Shown: positions 8,321-15,299, counted from the stretch's first letter. The stretch: 18,229 nucleotides of DNA from Pseudomonadota bacterium (GCA_023389535.1 JAEWEH010000132.1:1-18229), one strand, 5' to 3'. Notes: generated by a model not told the origin, from the letters alone. Numbers and translations: made by a program.

Positions 8321-9304
8321 ATGAGCTTCCCCGACGATACGCGCGCGCCGGCGTCAGCCCCCGCGGAGCTTCAAGCCGGTTTGCCGGACGAAGCCGGTGG
8401 GCAGGCAAGCGCTCGCGGCTATGGCGCCCACACAGTGTGGCGCAGCAGTATGCGCCCGGCCAACAGCGCCGAGGCTGGCGGAACCTATGCCGGGTGCATT
8501 GACGCCGGTCAGCCCTACGCCGGCCGCTCCGATACCGACCTGATCGCCAGCGAGATCCCGGTCGCGCTGGAGTTCAACGGGATCAGCCACGCCACCTTGC
8601 TTGCCACGCCATGCGACCTGGAAGATTTTGCCTACGGGTTTTCCTATACCGAAGGCATTATCCGATCGGCCAGCGATATCTACGGTGTGGATATCGTCGA
8701 AAAGGCGTCCGGCATCGTGGTGCAACTGGACATCGCCAGCGCCTGCCTGCATGGACTTAAGCTGCGGCGGCGCAGCCTGGCGGGGCGTACCGGCTGCGGC
8801 CTATGTGGCCTGGAAAGCCTGGACGAGGTGCGCCGCAGCCTGCCCGCACTGCCCGCCCCGGCGGCATGTTTTTCGCCGGAGGCGATCACGCGGGCCGCCA
8901 GCGAACTGCTTTCGATGCAAGCCTTGCACCAAGCCACGGGCGCCACACATGCCGCCGGCTGGGCGAACCTGGAAGGCGCGGTGCTGCAGGTTCGGGAAGA
9001 TGTCGGCCGGCATAATGCCCTGGATAAACTGATCGGCCATATGTTGCGCAACGCGGTATCGCCGCGAGACGGCCTGGCCATGGTTTCCAGCCGCGCCAGT
9101 TTTGAAATGGTGCAAAAGGCCGCCGCCGCGGGCATAGGCGCCCTGGTCGCGGTATCTGCGCCCACCAGCTACGCCGCACAGGTCGCACAGGAATTGAATG
9201 TGCTGCTGGCCGGTTTCGCCCGCGGCGGCAACTTTACCGTTTACAGTCACCCCGAATATTTAGGGCCTGTACAGGCCCCGAACAGCCCCTGGAGCCAGCC
9301 TTGA
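8321..9304 (+). CDS. fdsC: Formate dehydrogenase sulfurtransferase FdhD (FdsC)
   Basis: FdhD/FdsC receives sulphur from a cysteine desulfurase and inserts it at the molybdenum of bis-MGD, a step needed for formate dehydrogenase activity. The FdhD domain runs from about residue 70 to the end. It shows the sulphur-carrying CGLC motif (C159, C162), EIPVALEFNG near its start, and AGWANLEGAVLQVREDVGRHNALDKLIG, the conserved cofactor-binding stretch. At 327 aa it is longer than the 277-aa E. coli protein because of about 50-60 extra Ala/Gly/Pro-rich N-terminal residues. AAGG (8308-8311) lies 9 nt before the ATG at 8321; an internal start such as Met44 cannot be excluded. The stop overlaps the fdsD start (TTGA), so it belongs to the fds operon. 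The operon name fdsC follows C. necator usage; the general name is fdhD. Confidence 0.93.
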   Translation: MSFPDDTRAPASAPAELQAGLPDEAGGQASARGYGAHTVWRSSMRPANSAEAGGTYAGCIDAGQPYAGRSDTDLIASEIPVALEFNGISHATLLATPCDLEDFAYGFSYTEGIIRSASDIYGVDIVEKASGIVVQLDIASACLHGLKLRRRSLAGRTGCGLCGLESLDEVRRSLPALPAPAACFSPEAITRAASELLSMQALHQATGATHAAGWANLEGAVLQVREDVGRHNALDKLIGHMLRNAVSPRDGLAMVSSRASFEMVQKAAAAGIGALVAVSAPTSYAAQVAQELNVLLAGFARGGNFTVYSHPEYLGPVQAPNSPWSQP

Positions 9305-9588
9305 ACAACATCGAGCACCTTATCCGCCTGGCCAACCGCATAGGCGCGTTTTTCGACGCCATGCCCGATCGGGCCGAAGGCCTGGAAGGCATAGCCAACC
9401 ATATACAAAAATTCTGGGAACCGCGCATGCGCACTGCCCTGCTGGACTTTCTGGCCAAGCACCCGGACGGCCGCGCGGGCGAAAGCGCACTAAGCGATAT
9501 TGCCCTGCAAGCGATTACCCAGAACAAAGATCGCCTGACCCCCAGGCAAGTGCAGGGCCGCGCCGCGACGCAGGCCCATGCGCTATGA
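9301..9588 (+). CDS. fdsD: Formate dehydrogenase delta subunit FdsD
   Basis: FdsD is the small fifth product of fds operons; in Rhodobacter and Cupriavidus it associates with the enzyme and is linked to its assembly or stability. The 95-aa protein has the family pattern: N-terminal NNIEHLIRLANRIGAFFDAMPD, then HIQKFWEPRMRTALLDFL in the middle and a variable tail. The start is TTG at 9301, overlapping the fdsC stop as TTGA, with GGAG at 9291-9294 as ribosome site. It is the last gene of the operon. Only 8 bp separate its stop from that of the convergent stress-protein gene, and I see no convincing terminator there. Confidence 0.88.
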   Translation: MNNIEHLIRLANRIGAFFDAMPDRAEGLEGIANHIQKFWEPRMRTALLDFLAKHPDGRAGESALSDIALQAITQNKDRLTPRQVQGRAATQAHAL

Positions 9589-9596
9589 GTTCCGGC

Positions 9597-10061
9597 CTAT
9601 TCGGACGTTTCCTTGACCCGGTAAACGAGCACGGCGGTCTTGGCCAGGCTGAGCACCTTGATGGTGACACTGCCCAGCAATAGGCGCGACAGGCCGCTGC
9701 GGCCATGGCTGCCAATGAAGATGAGGTCGCAACCTTCTTCTTCGGCCGCCTGGACCAGGCCATCGGCAACGTTGAAGTTGGACACGGCCCTGCCTTTGGC
9801 TTTGACGCCCGCGGTATCCGCGCGGTCCAGCACCGCCTTCAGGTACTTCTGGGCCTGTTCCTGTGCCGTTTTGTCGTAGTCTTCGTCCGTGATGGCGTAG
9901 GCGGCGGCCATGCCGTCGAAGCCCACCGTGGCGGCGAAGGGCTGCGTCACGTACAGGGCGACGATTTCGGCGCCGATTTCCCGCGCTAAACACACGCCTT
10001 TGTTAGCTGCCTGCGCCGACAATGCCGAGCCATCGGTTGGAATAAGTATTTTCTTGAACAT
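9597..10061 (-). CDS. Universal stress protein (UspA family, ATP-binding type)
   Basis: This single-domain, 154-aa Usp protein begins MFKKILIPTDGS, with Asp10 at the usual nucleotide contact. It carries the ATP-binding motif G-x2-G-x9-G-S/T in GSHGRSGLSRLLLGSVT (about residues 117-133), so it is expected to bind ATP. Such proteins help cells survive starvation, oxygen limitation or redox stress; the exact role is not readable here. Upstream, a perfect FNR/ANR box sits about 40 bp before a likely start point, suggesting induction when oxygen falls. AGGG 9 nt before the ATG is a modest ribosome site. It is convergent with fdsD and lies downstream of the DUF442 gene, with 92 bp between. Confidence 0.93.
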   Translation of the reverse strand: MFKKILIPTDGSALSAQAANKGVCLAREIGAEIVALYVTQPFAATVGFDGMAAAYAITDEDYDKTAQEQAQKYLKAVLDRADTAGVKAKGRAVSNFNVADGLVQAAEEEGCDLIFIGSHGRSGLSRLLLGSVTIKVLSLAKTAVLVYRVKETSE

Positions 10062-10117
10062 GGTGCTAACCCTGTTGGTTTGGGAGATAACACCAGCTTA
10101 CCTGTGATTTCGAAGAA

Positions 10118-10123
10118 AATATA
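10118..10123 (-). promoter_or_regulatory. Predicted -10 element of the usp gene
   Basis: TATATT on the minus strand (5 of 6 to TATAAT) would place transcription start near 10111, about 50 nt before the ATG. There is no good -35, as expected if FNR/ANR bound at 10144-10157 replaces it. Confidence 0.5.
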
Positions 10124-10143
10124 GCTAGTACATACACGGGTAC

Positions 10144-10157
10144 TTGATGTTGATCAA
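10144..10157. promoter_or_regulatory. FNR/ANR-type box
   Basis: TTGAT-GTTG-ATCAA is a perfect match to the FNR/ANR consensus TTGAT-N4-ATCAA. Its centre lies about 40 bp upstream of the predicted usp start point, the class II activating position (-41.5). It overlaps the stop codon of the DUF442 gene. Confidence 0.75.
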
Positions 10158-10495
10158 CGGGACGAGGCCGCCCGGAACAAATTGGCGCAGCGCGTGCCGG
10201 TGCGGCAATAAGCCAGTATGGGAACGGGCAATTCGTCCAGCAATTGCGCAAAGCGGTCCACGTCTTCCTGGGTCATGGCGCCGCTGACGACCGGCTGGTA
10301 TTCCACTGCCAGGCCGGCTGCGCGTGCGGCGGCCATGACGTCCTGCGAGCTGGGCTGGTCCGGACCGCCTTCAAGGTCGGGGCGGTTAATGATGACGCTT
10401 TTGAAGCCGGCGTCGGCGACGGCCTGCATGTCTTCGGCCGATAACTGTGGCGCAACCGAAAAAGTATCGGTCAGGGAATGAATGGGGACAGACAT
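10154..10495 (-). CDS. DUF442/TIGR01244-type sulfurtransferase or phosphatase-like protein
   Basis: This 113-aa protein belongs to the small beta-lactamase-hydrolase-like (DUF442, TIGR01244) family, whose fold is that of protein tyrosine phosphatases. Family members are linked to sulphur transfer or sulphide detoxification. The catalytic loop is YCRTGTRC with nucleophile C97 and R102. Upstream lie INRPDLEGGPDQPS (about 37-50), also typical, and a basal VEYQPVVSGAMTQEDVDRFAQLL stretch. A second cysteine, C103, follows directly after the loop arginine; whether it matters is unknown. AGGAG (10502-10506 on the plus strand as CTCCT) is a good ribosome site before ATG 10495. It is divergent from the acetyltransferase gene, with 50 bp between starts. 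Substrate unknown. Confidence 0.85.
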   Translation of the reverse strand: MSVPIHSLTDTFSVAPQLSAEDMQAVADAGFKSVIINRPDLEGGPDQPSSQDVMAAARAAGLAVEYQPVVSGAMTQEDVDRFAQLLDELPVPILAYCRTGTRCANLFRAASSR

Positions 10496-10518
10496 TTGAT
10501 GCTCCTGCTGTTTATACT
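10489..10518 (+). promoter_or_regulatory. Predicted promoter of the GNAT gene
   Basis: CAGACA (10489-10494, 4 of 6) and TATACT (10513-10518, 5 of 6) are 18 bp apart. A start near 10525 would place the inverted repeat at 10523-10536 right over +1. Confidence 0.4.
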
Positions 10519-10522
10519 GAAA

Positions 10523-10536
10523 CTGTGTTCACACAG
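10523..10536. repeat. Short perfect inverted repeat CTGTGT-TC-ACACAG
   Basis: Two 6-bp arms with a 2-bp spacer lie immediately downstream of the -10 TATACT, ending inside the ribosome site AGGAAA of the GNAT gene. The position suits a repressor operator. It could also be chance, because the arms are short. Confidence 0.35.
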
Positions 10537-10545
10537 GAAAATAGT

Positions 10546-11142
10546 ATGGCCAGCCACCCTGCAGCGCAAGTCCCTGCCCGCGCACCTTCCGGCGCTGCAA
10601 GCAAACGCGGAACCCTTTGCGTACGCGACGCCACGGCGCAAGACATGGACGCCGTTCAGCGCATCTACGCCCACCATGTCCTGCATGGTACCGCCACTTT
10701 CGAAGAACAGCCGCCCACGGTGGAGGAAATGCTCGCCCGCCGCCAGCAGGTGCTCGATCTGAACATGCCTTATTTGGTGGCCGAGGTGGACGGACAGGTC
10801 GTGGGTTACGCCTATGCGGCGCCCTATCGCCCACGCGTCGCCTACCGCTATACGCTGGAAGACTCCATTTACCTGGCGCCCGGCCAGGCGGGGCAAGGCT
10901 GGGGCAAGGCGCTGTTGGGGGAATTGATCCGGCGCTGCGAGCACGGCCCATGGCGCCAGATGGTCGCTGTCATCGCGGGCGCCGAAAACCGCGCCTCCAT
11001 CAATCTGCATCGCAGCGTGGGGTTCACGCATAGCGGCATACAACCGGGCACGGGCTTCAAATTCGGACAATGGATAGATGTGGTCTTCATGCAACGGGCC
11101 CTGGGACCGGGCAGCAGCACCCCGCCGACGGACATCCCGTGA
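10546..11142 (+). CDS. GNAT N-acetyltransferase, phosphinothricin acetyltransferase-like
   Basis: This 198-aa enzyme belongs to the Pat/MnaT branch of GNAT acetyltransferases, which move an acetyl group from acetyl-CoA to amino groups of small molecules such as methionine sulfone, phosphinothricin or L-amino acids. The domain spans about 24-186: IRDATAQD-type opening (VRDATAQDMDAVQRIYAHHV), TATFEEQPPTVEEM, EDSIYLAP, the acetyl-CoA loop GQAGQGWGKALL (113-124), and ENRASINLHRSVGF (148-160). ATG 10546 is chosen over the upstream in-frame start at 10447, since AGGAAA at 10535-10540 precedes it and upstream codons overlap the divergent gene. The first 20 residues are Ala/Pro-rich and probably disordered. 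The physiological substrate is unknown. Confidence 0.88.
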   Translation: MASHPAAQVPARAPSGAASKRGTLCVRDATAQDMDAVQRIYAHHVLHGTATFEEQPPTVEEMLARRQQVLDLNMPYLVAEVDGQVVGYAYAAPYRPRVAYRYTLEDSIYLAPGQAGQGWGKALLGELIRRCEHGPWRQMVAVIAGAENRASINLHRSVGFTHSGIQPGTGFKFGQWIDVVFMQRALGPGSSTPPTDIP

Positions 11143-11244
11143 ATCAGGGGGCATCGGGACGCTGAACCCTGCCTGCCCTGCGCGGCGCGGATCACGACGC
11201 TACCGTTACGCCTGGCCTGCCCGCCGTGCAGTTGCCCTGTGCGG

Positions 11245-12057
11245 CTATGCGGATGGGCGCAATTCCAATCCGAACCGCTCCAGCCAGCCCTGCATGGCCG
11301 ATCCGCCCAGCACCCGGAATTCCGCCGCGCGCTGTGGCCCCAGGCCGTCGTTTTCTACGGCGACCGCGGCGGGGTGGCACATGATGGCGTCGCCGTCGCG
11401 CGCATGTTCCAGCCATCGTGGCAACAAGCTGGCGTAGGCTTGCTGCCCGCCCTTGAAGTCATATACCCCAAGAAAGCCACGGTTCAATCGCCACCCGCCC
11501 CGCCGAGCCCGCTGAACAAAGTGCCTCGCGCCCAATGCTTCGATGGTGTAGGCCTTGAAACGCAAGGCAGCGGGCAATCCATTCAGGTCGCCATGGCAAG
11601 TGTTGCGCAGCCAAAGGCGCCGGCCGGCATAACGCCGGCCGATCTCGTCCAGCAAGGCTGTGCGTATCTGCGGGAATTGATGCACATGCTGATGCCCATC
11701 GATGAAGTCCGGCGGCCGGCCGACCCCATCCTCGAACAGGTCCAGTTGCCGGGCGACTTGCGCGGCGATATGCGACATATCGAGACGACGCGCCCAGGTT
11801 TGCAGGATCAGGCGCCCCACTGGCATATACAGGCCCGGCCGGCCCATGGCTTCCGTGAAATTCAGATGCAGGCCGATTTGCAAGCTGGAATCGCGTAGCG
11901 CGGCCACGCCGGCGGAAAACGCCGGCCCCTCGACCAGGCAACTGGTGGCGTTCAAGCGCCCCAGTTGGGCCAGATGTAAGATGCCGTCGTTGACGGCGGT
12001 GTTCATGCCAAAATCGTCCGCGCATACAACTATATTTTTCTTCTTGATTTCGGCCAC
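11245..12057 (-). CDS. YdjC/ChbG-HpnK family carbohydrate deacetylase (LgmC-like)
   Basis: ChbG/HpnK-type deacetylases remove N-acetyl groups from amino sugars using a divalent metal. Counting from the GTG at 12057 (270 aa) the protein shows VCADDFGMN (D14, D15), IGLHLNFTE (H64), and FIDGHQHVHQFP (D120, H122, H124, H126), the expected metal-binding and catalytic groups. Next to GtrA, GT39 and GT2 genes it most resembles LgmC of the Bordetella lgm locus, which would deacetylate undecaprenyl-phosphate-GlcNAc to GlcN. The frame reaches a TTG at 12081, but GTG 12057 has GGAGG 5 nt upstream and gives the usual short N-terminus before the DDFG motif. The start lies 23 bp from the divergent gtrA start. 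Family firm, substrate inferred. Confidence 0.88.
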   Translation of the reverse strand: MAEIKKKNIVVCADDFGMNTAVNDGILHLAQLGRLNATSCLVEGPAFSAGVAALRDSSLQIGLHLNFTEAMGRPGLYMPVGRLILQTWARRLDMSHIAAQVARQLDLFEDGVGRPPDFIDGHQHVHQFPQIRTALLDEIGRRYAGRRLWLRNTCHGDLNGLPAALRFKAYTIEALGARHFVQRARRGGWRLNRGFLGVYDFKGGQQAYASLLPRWLEHARDGDAIMCHPAAVAVENDGLGPQRAAEFRVLGGSAMQGWLERFGLELRPSA

Positions 12058-12062
12058 ATGGC

Positions 12063-12067
12063 CCTCC
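12063..12067 (-). promoter_or_regulatory. Shine-Dalgarno GGAGG deciding the GTG start of the deacetylase
   Basis: GGAGG on the minus strand lies 5 nt before GTG 12057. The ATG visible one base upstream of that GTG is out of frame and stops after a few codons. Confidence 0.6.
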
Positions 12068-12080
12068 GGAAACAATAACA

Positions 12081-12470
12081 ATGCAGCAACTGGTAAAGCA
12101 ACTGGCTTGGTTCATCATGGTGGGGTGCGCCGCAGCGGCCACCCACTGGATAGTGGTGGTGATCGCCGTAACGGGCGGCGGCATGCCCCCCCTGATCGCC
12201 AATGTGGTGGGCTGGCTGGTGGCCTTCTGTGTGTCGTTTGCCGGACACTTCCAGCTGACGTTCAAGCATCACCGCGCACCACTTGCCAGGGCCGCCCGCC
12301 GGTTCTTTGCAGTTTCGGCGCTGGGCTTTGCGGTCAATGAATTGGCCTATGCCTGGCTGCTGAAAGTCACCACCTTGCGCTATGACGTGCTGCTGGCCTT
12401 GATCCTGATCACCATAGCGGGAATGACTTTTATTTTAGGACGGCTTTGGGCGTTCCGGCGCAAAAGCTAA
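12081..12470 (+). CDS. GtrA-family small membrane protein (LgmD-like)
   Basis: This 129-aa protein has four predicted membrane segments (about 8-30, 36-58, 70-92, 97-120) and the GtrA pattern: FIMVGCAAAATHWIVV near the N-terminus, NVVGWLVAFCVSFAGHFQLTFK in the middle, and a basic C-terminus FILGRLWAFRRKS. GtrA proteins are thought to flip or present undecaprenyl-phosphate-linked sugars across the inner membrane. In this setting it would move the sugar carrier made by the GT2 to the periplasmic GT39, as proposed for LgmD. The ATG lacks a strong ribosome site. Its promoter, if separate, must lie inside the divergent deacetylase gene; a TATATT at 12031-12036 is one possibility. Its last 41 bp overlap the 3' end of the convergent GT39 gene. 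Confidence 0.87.
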   Translation: MQQLVKQLAWFIMVGCAAAATHWIVVVIAVTGGGMPPLIANVVGWLVAFCVSFAGHFQLTFKHHRAPLARAARRFFAVSALGFAVNELAYAWLLKVTTLRYDVLLALILITIAGMTFILGRLWAFRRKS

Positions 12471-14067
12471 GCTGGTCTACCGGCTGAACCCGCCATGCCC
12501 GCAAACGACCGGCCGTGAATTCGGCCGGCACGCCTTGAAGAAAGCCATAGTGATCATGGCTGCTTTCGTCGCCCACCAGCCATATGCCGGCATCCCGCGG
12601 CGCGCATAAGCGCGAAATCAATTGATCCACATCGATAAGCAGGCGTGCACCGGTTGGCTTGTCGAACTGCACTGCATCATAAAGCTCGCGCCGCCAATTA
12701 TCTGTTTTGGATAGTTCAGGATCCTTCCAGTTCGATACCACCGCCGCCGGTTTGCCCGCGTGCAGGTAGAAATCCAGATCGTAGCGATAGCGTTCCAGCA
12801 TGACGATGTCCTCGCCCGGTTTATAGAGCGGCCGCAACTTTACCGCCAGATCTTTACTGCCCGGCTGGGGCCAGCCGGCCATGACGATGACTGCCACGAT
12901 GCAAATGCCCAGTGCGCCGCATAAGGACCAGGTAAAAGTCTTGGCTGCCCGGGCCGCATCCGGCCCCACCATGCGCAATGCATGGCTTTCGGCGATGAAA
13001 TAGGCCAGGGGCGCCAGGGCGGGAAGGATATAGCCCACCAGCTTGGAATTCGGGATGGAGAAAAACACCACGATGACCGCCAACCAGGCGAGCATCAGGC
13101 CGCGCACGGCGGCATGCTGCGACTGGCGCCAATAAGTCTTGCGGCAGGCGCGCCAAATCTGCAAGGACCACGGCAAGGTCAGGCCGAGCAATACCGGCAC
13201 ATAAAACCAGAACGGGCGCGCGTTGTTGAAGCCTTTTTCAAGGAAGCGATAGAAATGCTGGTAAACGATGTAATAGTCGAAGAATCCGGGATAGCGTTGC
13301 TGCATCGCCCACATCCACGGCAGCGACAGAGCCAGGAATATGGCGAGCCCGGGTAGCGACACCATGCGCAGCATGGTGTCGAAGCGGCGGCGACCCAATA
13401 GCCAGAAAAACAGCACGCCGCCGGGCAGCACCACGCCTATCAGTCCCTTGGCCAGGAAGCCGGCGGCCGCAAGCGCATACGCCAAGGCAAGCATGCCGCG
13501 GTAGCGTTGCCCCGCCTCGTAGCGCAGCGCCGCCGCTGCCGCCACACACACGGTGGCGGTGATCAGCCCGCCCACTGTCATGTCCAGATTAGCGTAGTGC
13601 GAGGCCCCGAATAGCAGTGGTGAAGACATCAGCACCAAAGCAGTCAAGATGGCAACCCGCTGACCCACATGATTCCTGATAAACCAGAAAGCCACGCCGA
13701 CCGTCAGGCTGGCGCCCAACACCGAAGCCATGCGCGCAGCCCATTCGTTGGCGCCGAACAGGTCCAGCGACAAGGCAGTAAGCCAGTAAAACAGCGGTGG
13801 CTTGTGGAAAAACGGCAAACCGTCCAGCATGGGCACCGCATAGTTTCCGGAACTGATCATGCCCCAGGCGACCCCGACATACCGCCCCTCATCCGGCAAC
13901 AGCAGTGGGTATAGTCCCGTGGTGGCGGCGAACCAGCAAAAAGCAAAAGCGGTGATCGTCCATGTCGATTGCAAATTGAAGTAACTTGCAATTTTTAGTA
14001 ATACAGCCGGCAAATAGAGGCCGGGCTGCCGGGCGGGAGCCGGCAATGAACCATGTTGGTTATGCAT
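12430..14067 (-). CDS. ArnT-like glycosyltransferase family 39 membrane protein (LgmB-like)
   Basis: This 545-aa integral membrane transferase resembles ArnT, which moves an amino sugar from undecaprenyl phosphate to lipid A phosphates on the periplasmic face. The first periplasmic loop has LLPDEGRYVGVAWGM, with the catalytic-type acidic pair D59-E60, and FFHKPPLFYWL with the conserved Lys-Pro-Pro (about 89-91). About ten or more hydrophobic helices follow to residue 405, then a soluble C-terminal domain of about 140 residues with RYRYDLDFYLHAGKPAAVV. Next to GT2, GtrA and deacetylase genes the best comparison is LgmB of Bordetella, which adds glucosamine to lipid A. The start is uncertain: ATG 14067 is the first available but lacks a clear ribosome site. 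It lies 77 bp downstream of the GT2 gene and is probably cotranscribed. Confidence 0.87.
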   Translation of the reverse strand: MHNQHGSLPAPARQPGLYLPAVLLKIASYFNLQSTWTITAFAFCWFAATTGLYPLLLPDEGRYVGVAWGMISSGNYAVPMLDGLPFFHKPPLFYWLTALSLDLFGANEWAARMASVLGASLTVGVAFWFIRNHVGQRVAILTALVLMSSPLLFGASHYANLDMTVGGLITATVCVAAAAALRYEAGQRYRGMLALAYALAAAGFLAKGLIGVVLPGGVLFFWLLGRRRFDTMLRMVSLPGLAIFLALSLPWMWAMQQRYPGFFDYYIVYQHFYRFLEKGFNNARPFWFYVPVLLGLTLPWSLQIWRACRKTYWRQSQHAAVRGLMLAWLAVIVVFFSIPNSKLVGYILPALAPLAYFIAESHALRMVGPDAARAAKTFTWSLCGALGICIVAVIVMAGWPQPGSKDLAVKLRPLYKPGEDIVMLERYRYDLDFYLHAGKPAAVVSNWKDPELSKTDNWRRELYDAVQFDKPTGARLLIDVDQLISRLCAPRDAGIWLVGDESSHDHYGFLQGVPAEFTAGRLRAWRVQPVDQLSFCAGTPKAVLK

Positions 14068-14144
14068 AAAAGGGGGCTGGATAGGGATTAACGTTGCCGG
14101 ACACTACCCACTGCCCAACCGGCCAGCGGGTTGTCGTCCATGTC

Positions 14145-15299
14145 TTAGTGCCTGCCACCCCGGCTTTCGCGCCACCGGGATGAAAACGCCTGGGGCTGCG
14201 GCCGGCCTTGTGGGGCTTCGTCGCCAACAGGCGCATCGGCATGCCCGCCGGCATCAACGCGCAAGCCAACATGCACTGACTTGACCCGAGCAACAACAGC
14301 GGTGTGACGTACTGGATCCCCGTAACGGCTTCCCGACGCTGCATCGGCCATGCCCTGGCCAAGCTTGCGCCGGACCAGATACACCGGCCGATTCTTTACT
14401 TCGCCAAATATGCGCGCAATGTATTCGCCCAGCACACCGACAGAGATCAATTGCACGCCGGCGAAGAACAACACCACCGTAATCAGTGTGGTCCAGCCGC
14501 GCACCGGATCGCCATATAAAAAATGGCTGATCACGATGAACAAGCCATACGCGAAAGAGAGCAGCGACAGGCAGACGCCCAAGACGCTCAATACCCTGAG
14601 CGGCCATGTCGTGAAGGCGGTAATGCCGTCGACGGCAAAGCGGAACAGCTTCAAGGGTTTGAAGCTTGAGCTACCGTGCAAGCGTTCGGGCGGCGTATAT
14701 GGCAAGGGTTCGGACTTGAAGCCCACCCAGGCGAACAAGCCTTTCATGAAACGGTTGCGCTCGGGCAGCATTAGCAACGCGTCCACCACCGCACGGTCCA
14801 TCAGGCGGAAATCCCCCGCGTTTTCGGGGACTTTCAAGCCGCCCGGCGTGCGCATCAGGCGATAAAAAAGACGGGTGCCCCAACGTTTGAATGCGGATTC
14901 GTCTTCACGCGAAGCACGCACCGCGTAGATCATTTCCACGCCGTCTTGCCACCGGGCAAACATTTTTGGGATCAGTGCCGGGGGGTGTTGCAAGTCCGCG
15001 TCCATGCAAACGACCGCCTGGCCGCATGCGGCCTCCAGCCCTGCGGTAAGCGCGGCTTCCTTGCCGAAGTTGCGTGAAAGCTGCAAATAGACAAGTCTGG
15101 GATATTTTTCGATCCAGGCTTGCATGGCAGCCGCCGTGCCGTCCGTGCTGCCATCATCCACCACGATGATTTCATAGTCGGAAACCAAAGGATTCAGCAC
15201 GGCAACCAATGCCGGAAGCAGGACATCCAGGTTGGCGCTTTCATTGAAGCTTGGAATGACGCAGCTAAGAGTAGCGTGCGCTGTGCTGGGAATGGGCAT
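14145..15299 (-). CDS. Undecaprenyl-phosphate glycosyltransferase, GT2 ArnC/DPM1-like (LgmA-like)
   Basis: This GT2 enzyme is expected to load a sugar from a nucleotide donor onto undecaprenyl phosphate at the cytoplasmic face of the inner membrane. The GT-A domain (about 9-220) has VIPSFNESANL, IIVVDDGSTDGT (D48, D49), SRNFGKEAALTAGL, and the DAD motif of MDADLQHPP (D100, D102). Two membrane segments (about 233-260 and 270-292) and a juxtamembrane EYIARIFGEVKNRPVYLV follow, typical of GtrB/ArnC/DPM1 proteins. Relatives usually end near here at 310-330 aa. This one continues to 384 aa with an Arg/Gly/Ala-rich tail that looks unstructured. In the lgm comparison it corresponds to LgmA, which would use UDP-GlcNAc. 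It is the first gene of a minus-strand pair with the GT39. Confidence 0.88.
   Translation of the reverse strand: MPIPSTAHATLSCVIPSFNESANLDVLLPALVAVLNPLVSDYEIIVVDDGSTDGTAAAMQAWIEKYPRLVYLQLSRNFGKEAALTAGLEAACGQAVVCMDADLQHPPALIPKMFARWQDGVEMIYAVRASREDESAFKRWGTRLFYRLMRTPGGLKVPENAGDFRLMDRAVVDALLMLPERNRFMKGLFAWVGFKSEPLPYTPPERLHGSSSFKPLKLFRFAVDGITAFTTWPLRVLSVLGVCLSLLSFAYGLFIVISHFLYGDPVRGWTTLITVVLFFAGVQLISVGVLGEYIARIFGEVKNRPVYLVRRKLGQGMADAASGSRYGDPVRHTAVVARVKSVHVGLRVDAGGHADAPVGDEAPQGRPQPQAFSSRWRESRGGRH

Noticed and set aside
9588..9612. Possible bidirectional terminator between fdsD and usp
   Set aside because: Only a 4-bp TCCG/CGGA pairing is visible and no T-run; not supportable.
10447..10545. Earlier start for the GNAT gene
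   Set aside because: It would overlap the divergent DUF442 gene and place the predicted promoter and inverted repeat inside the coding part. ATG 10546 has AGGAAA before it.
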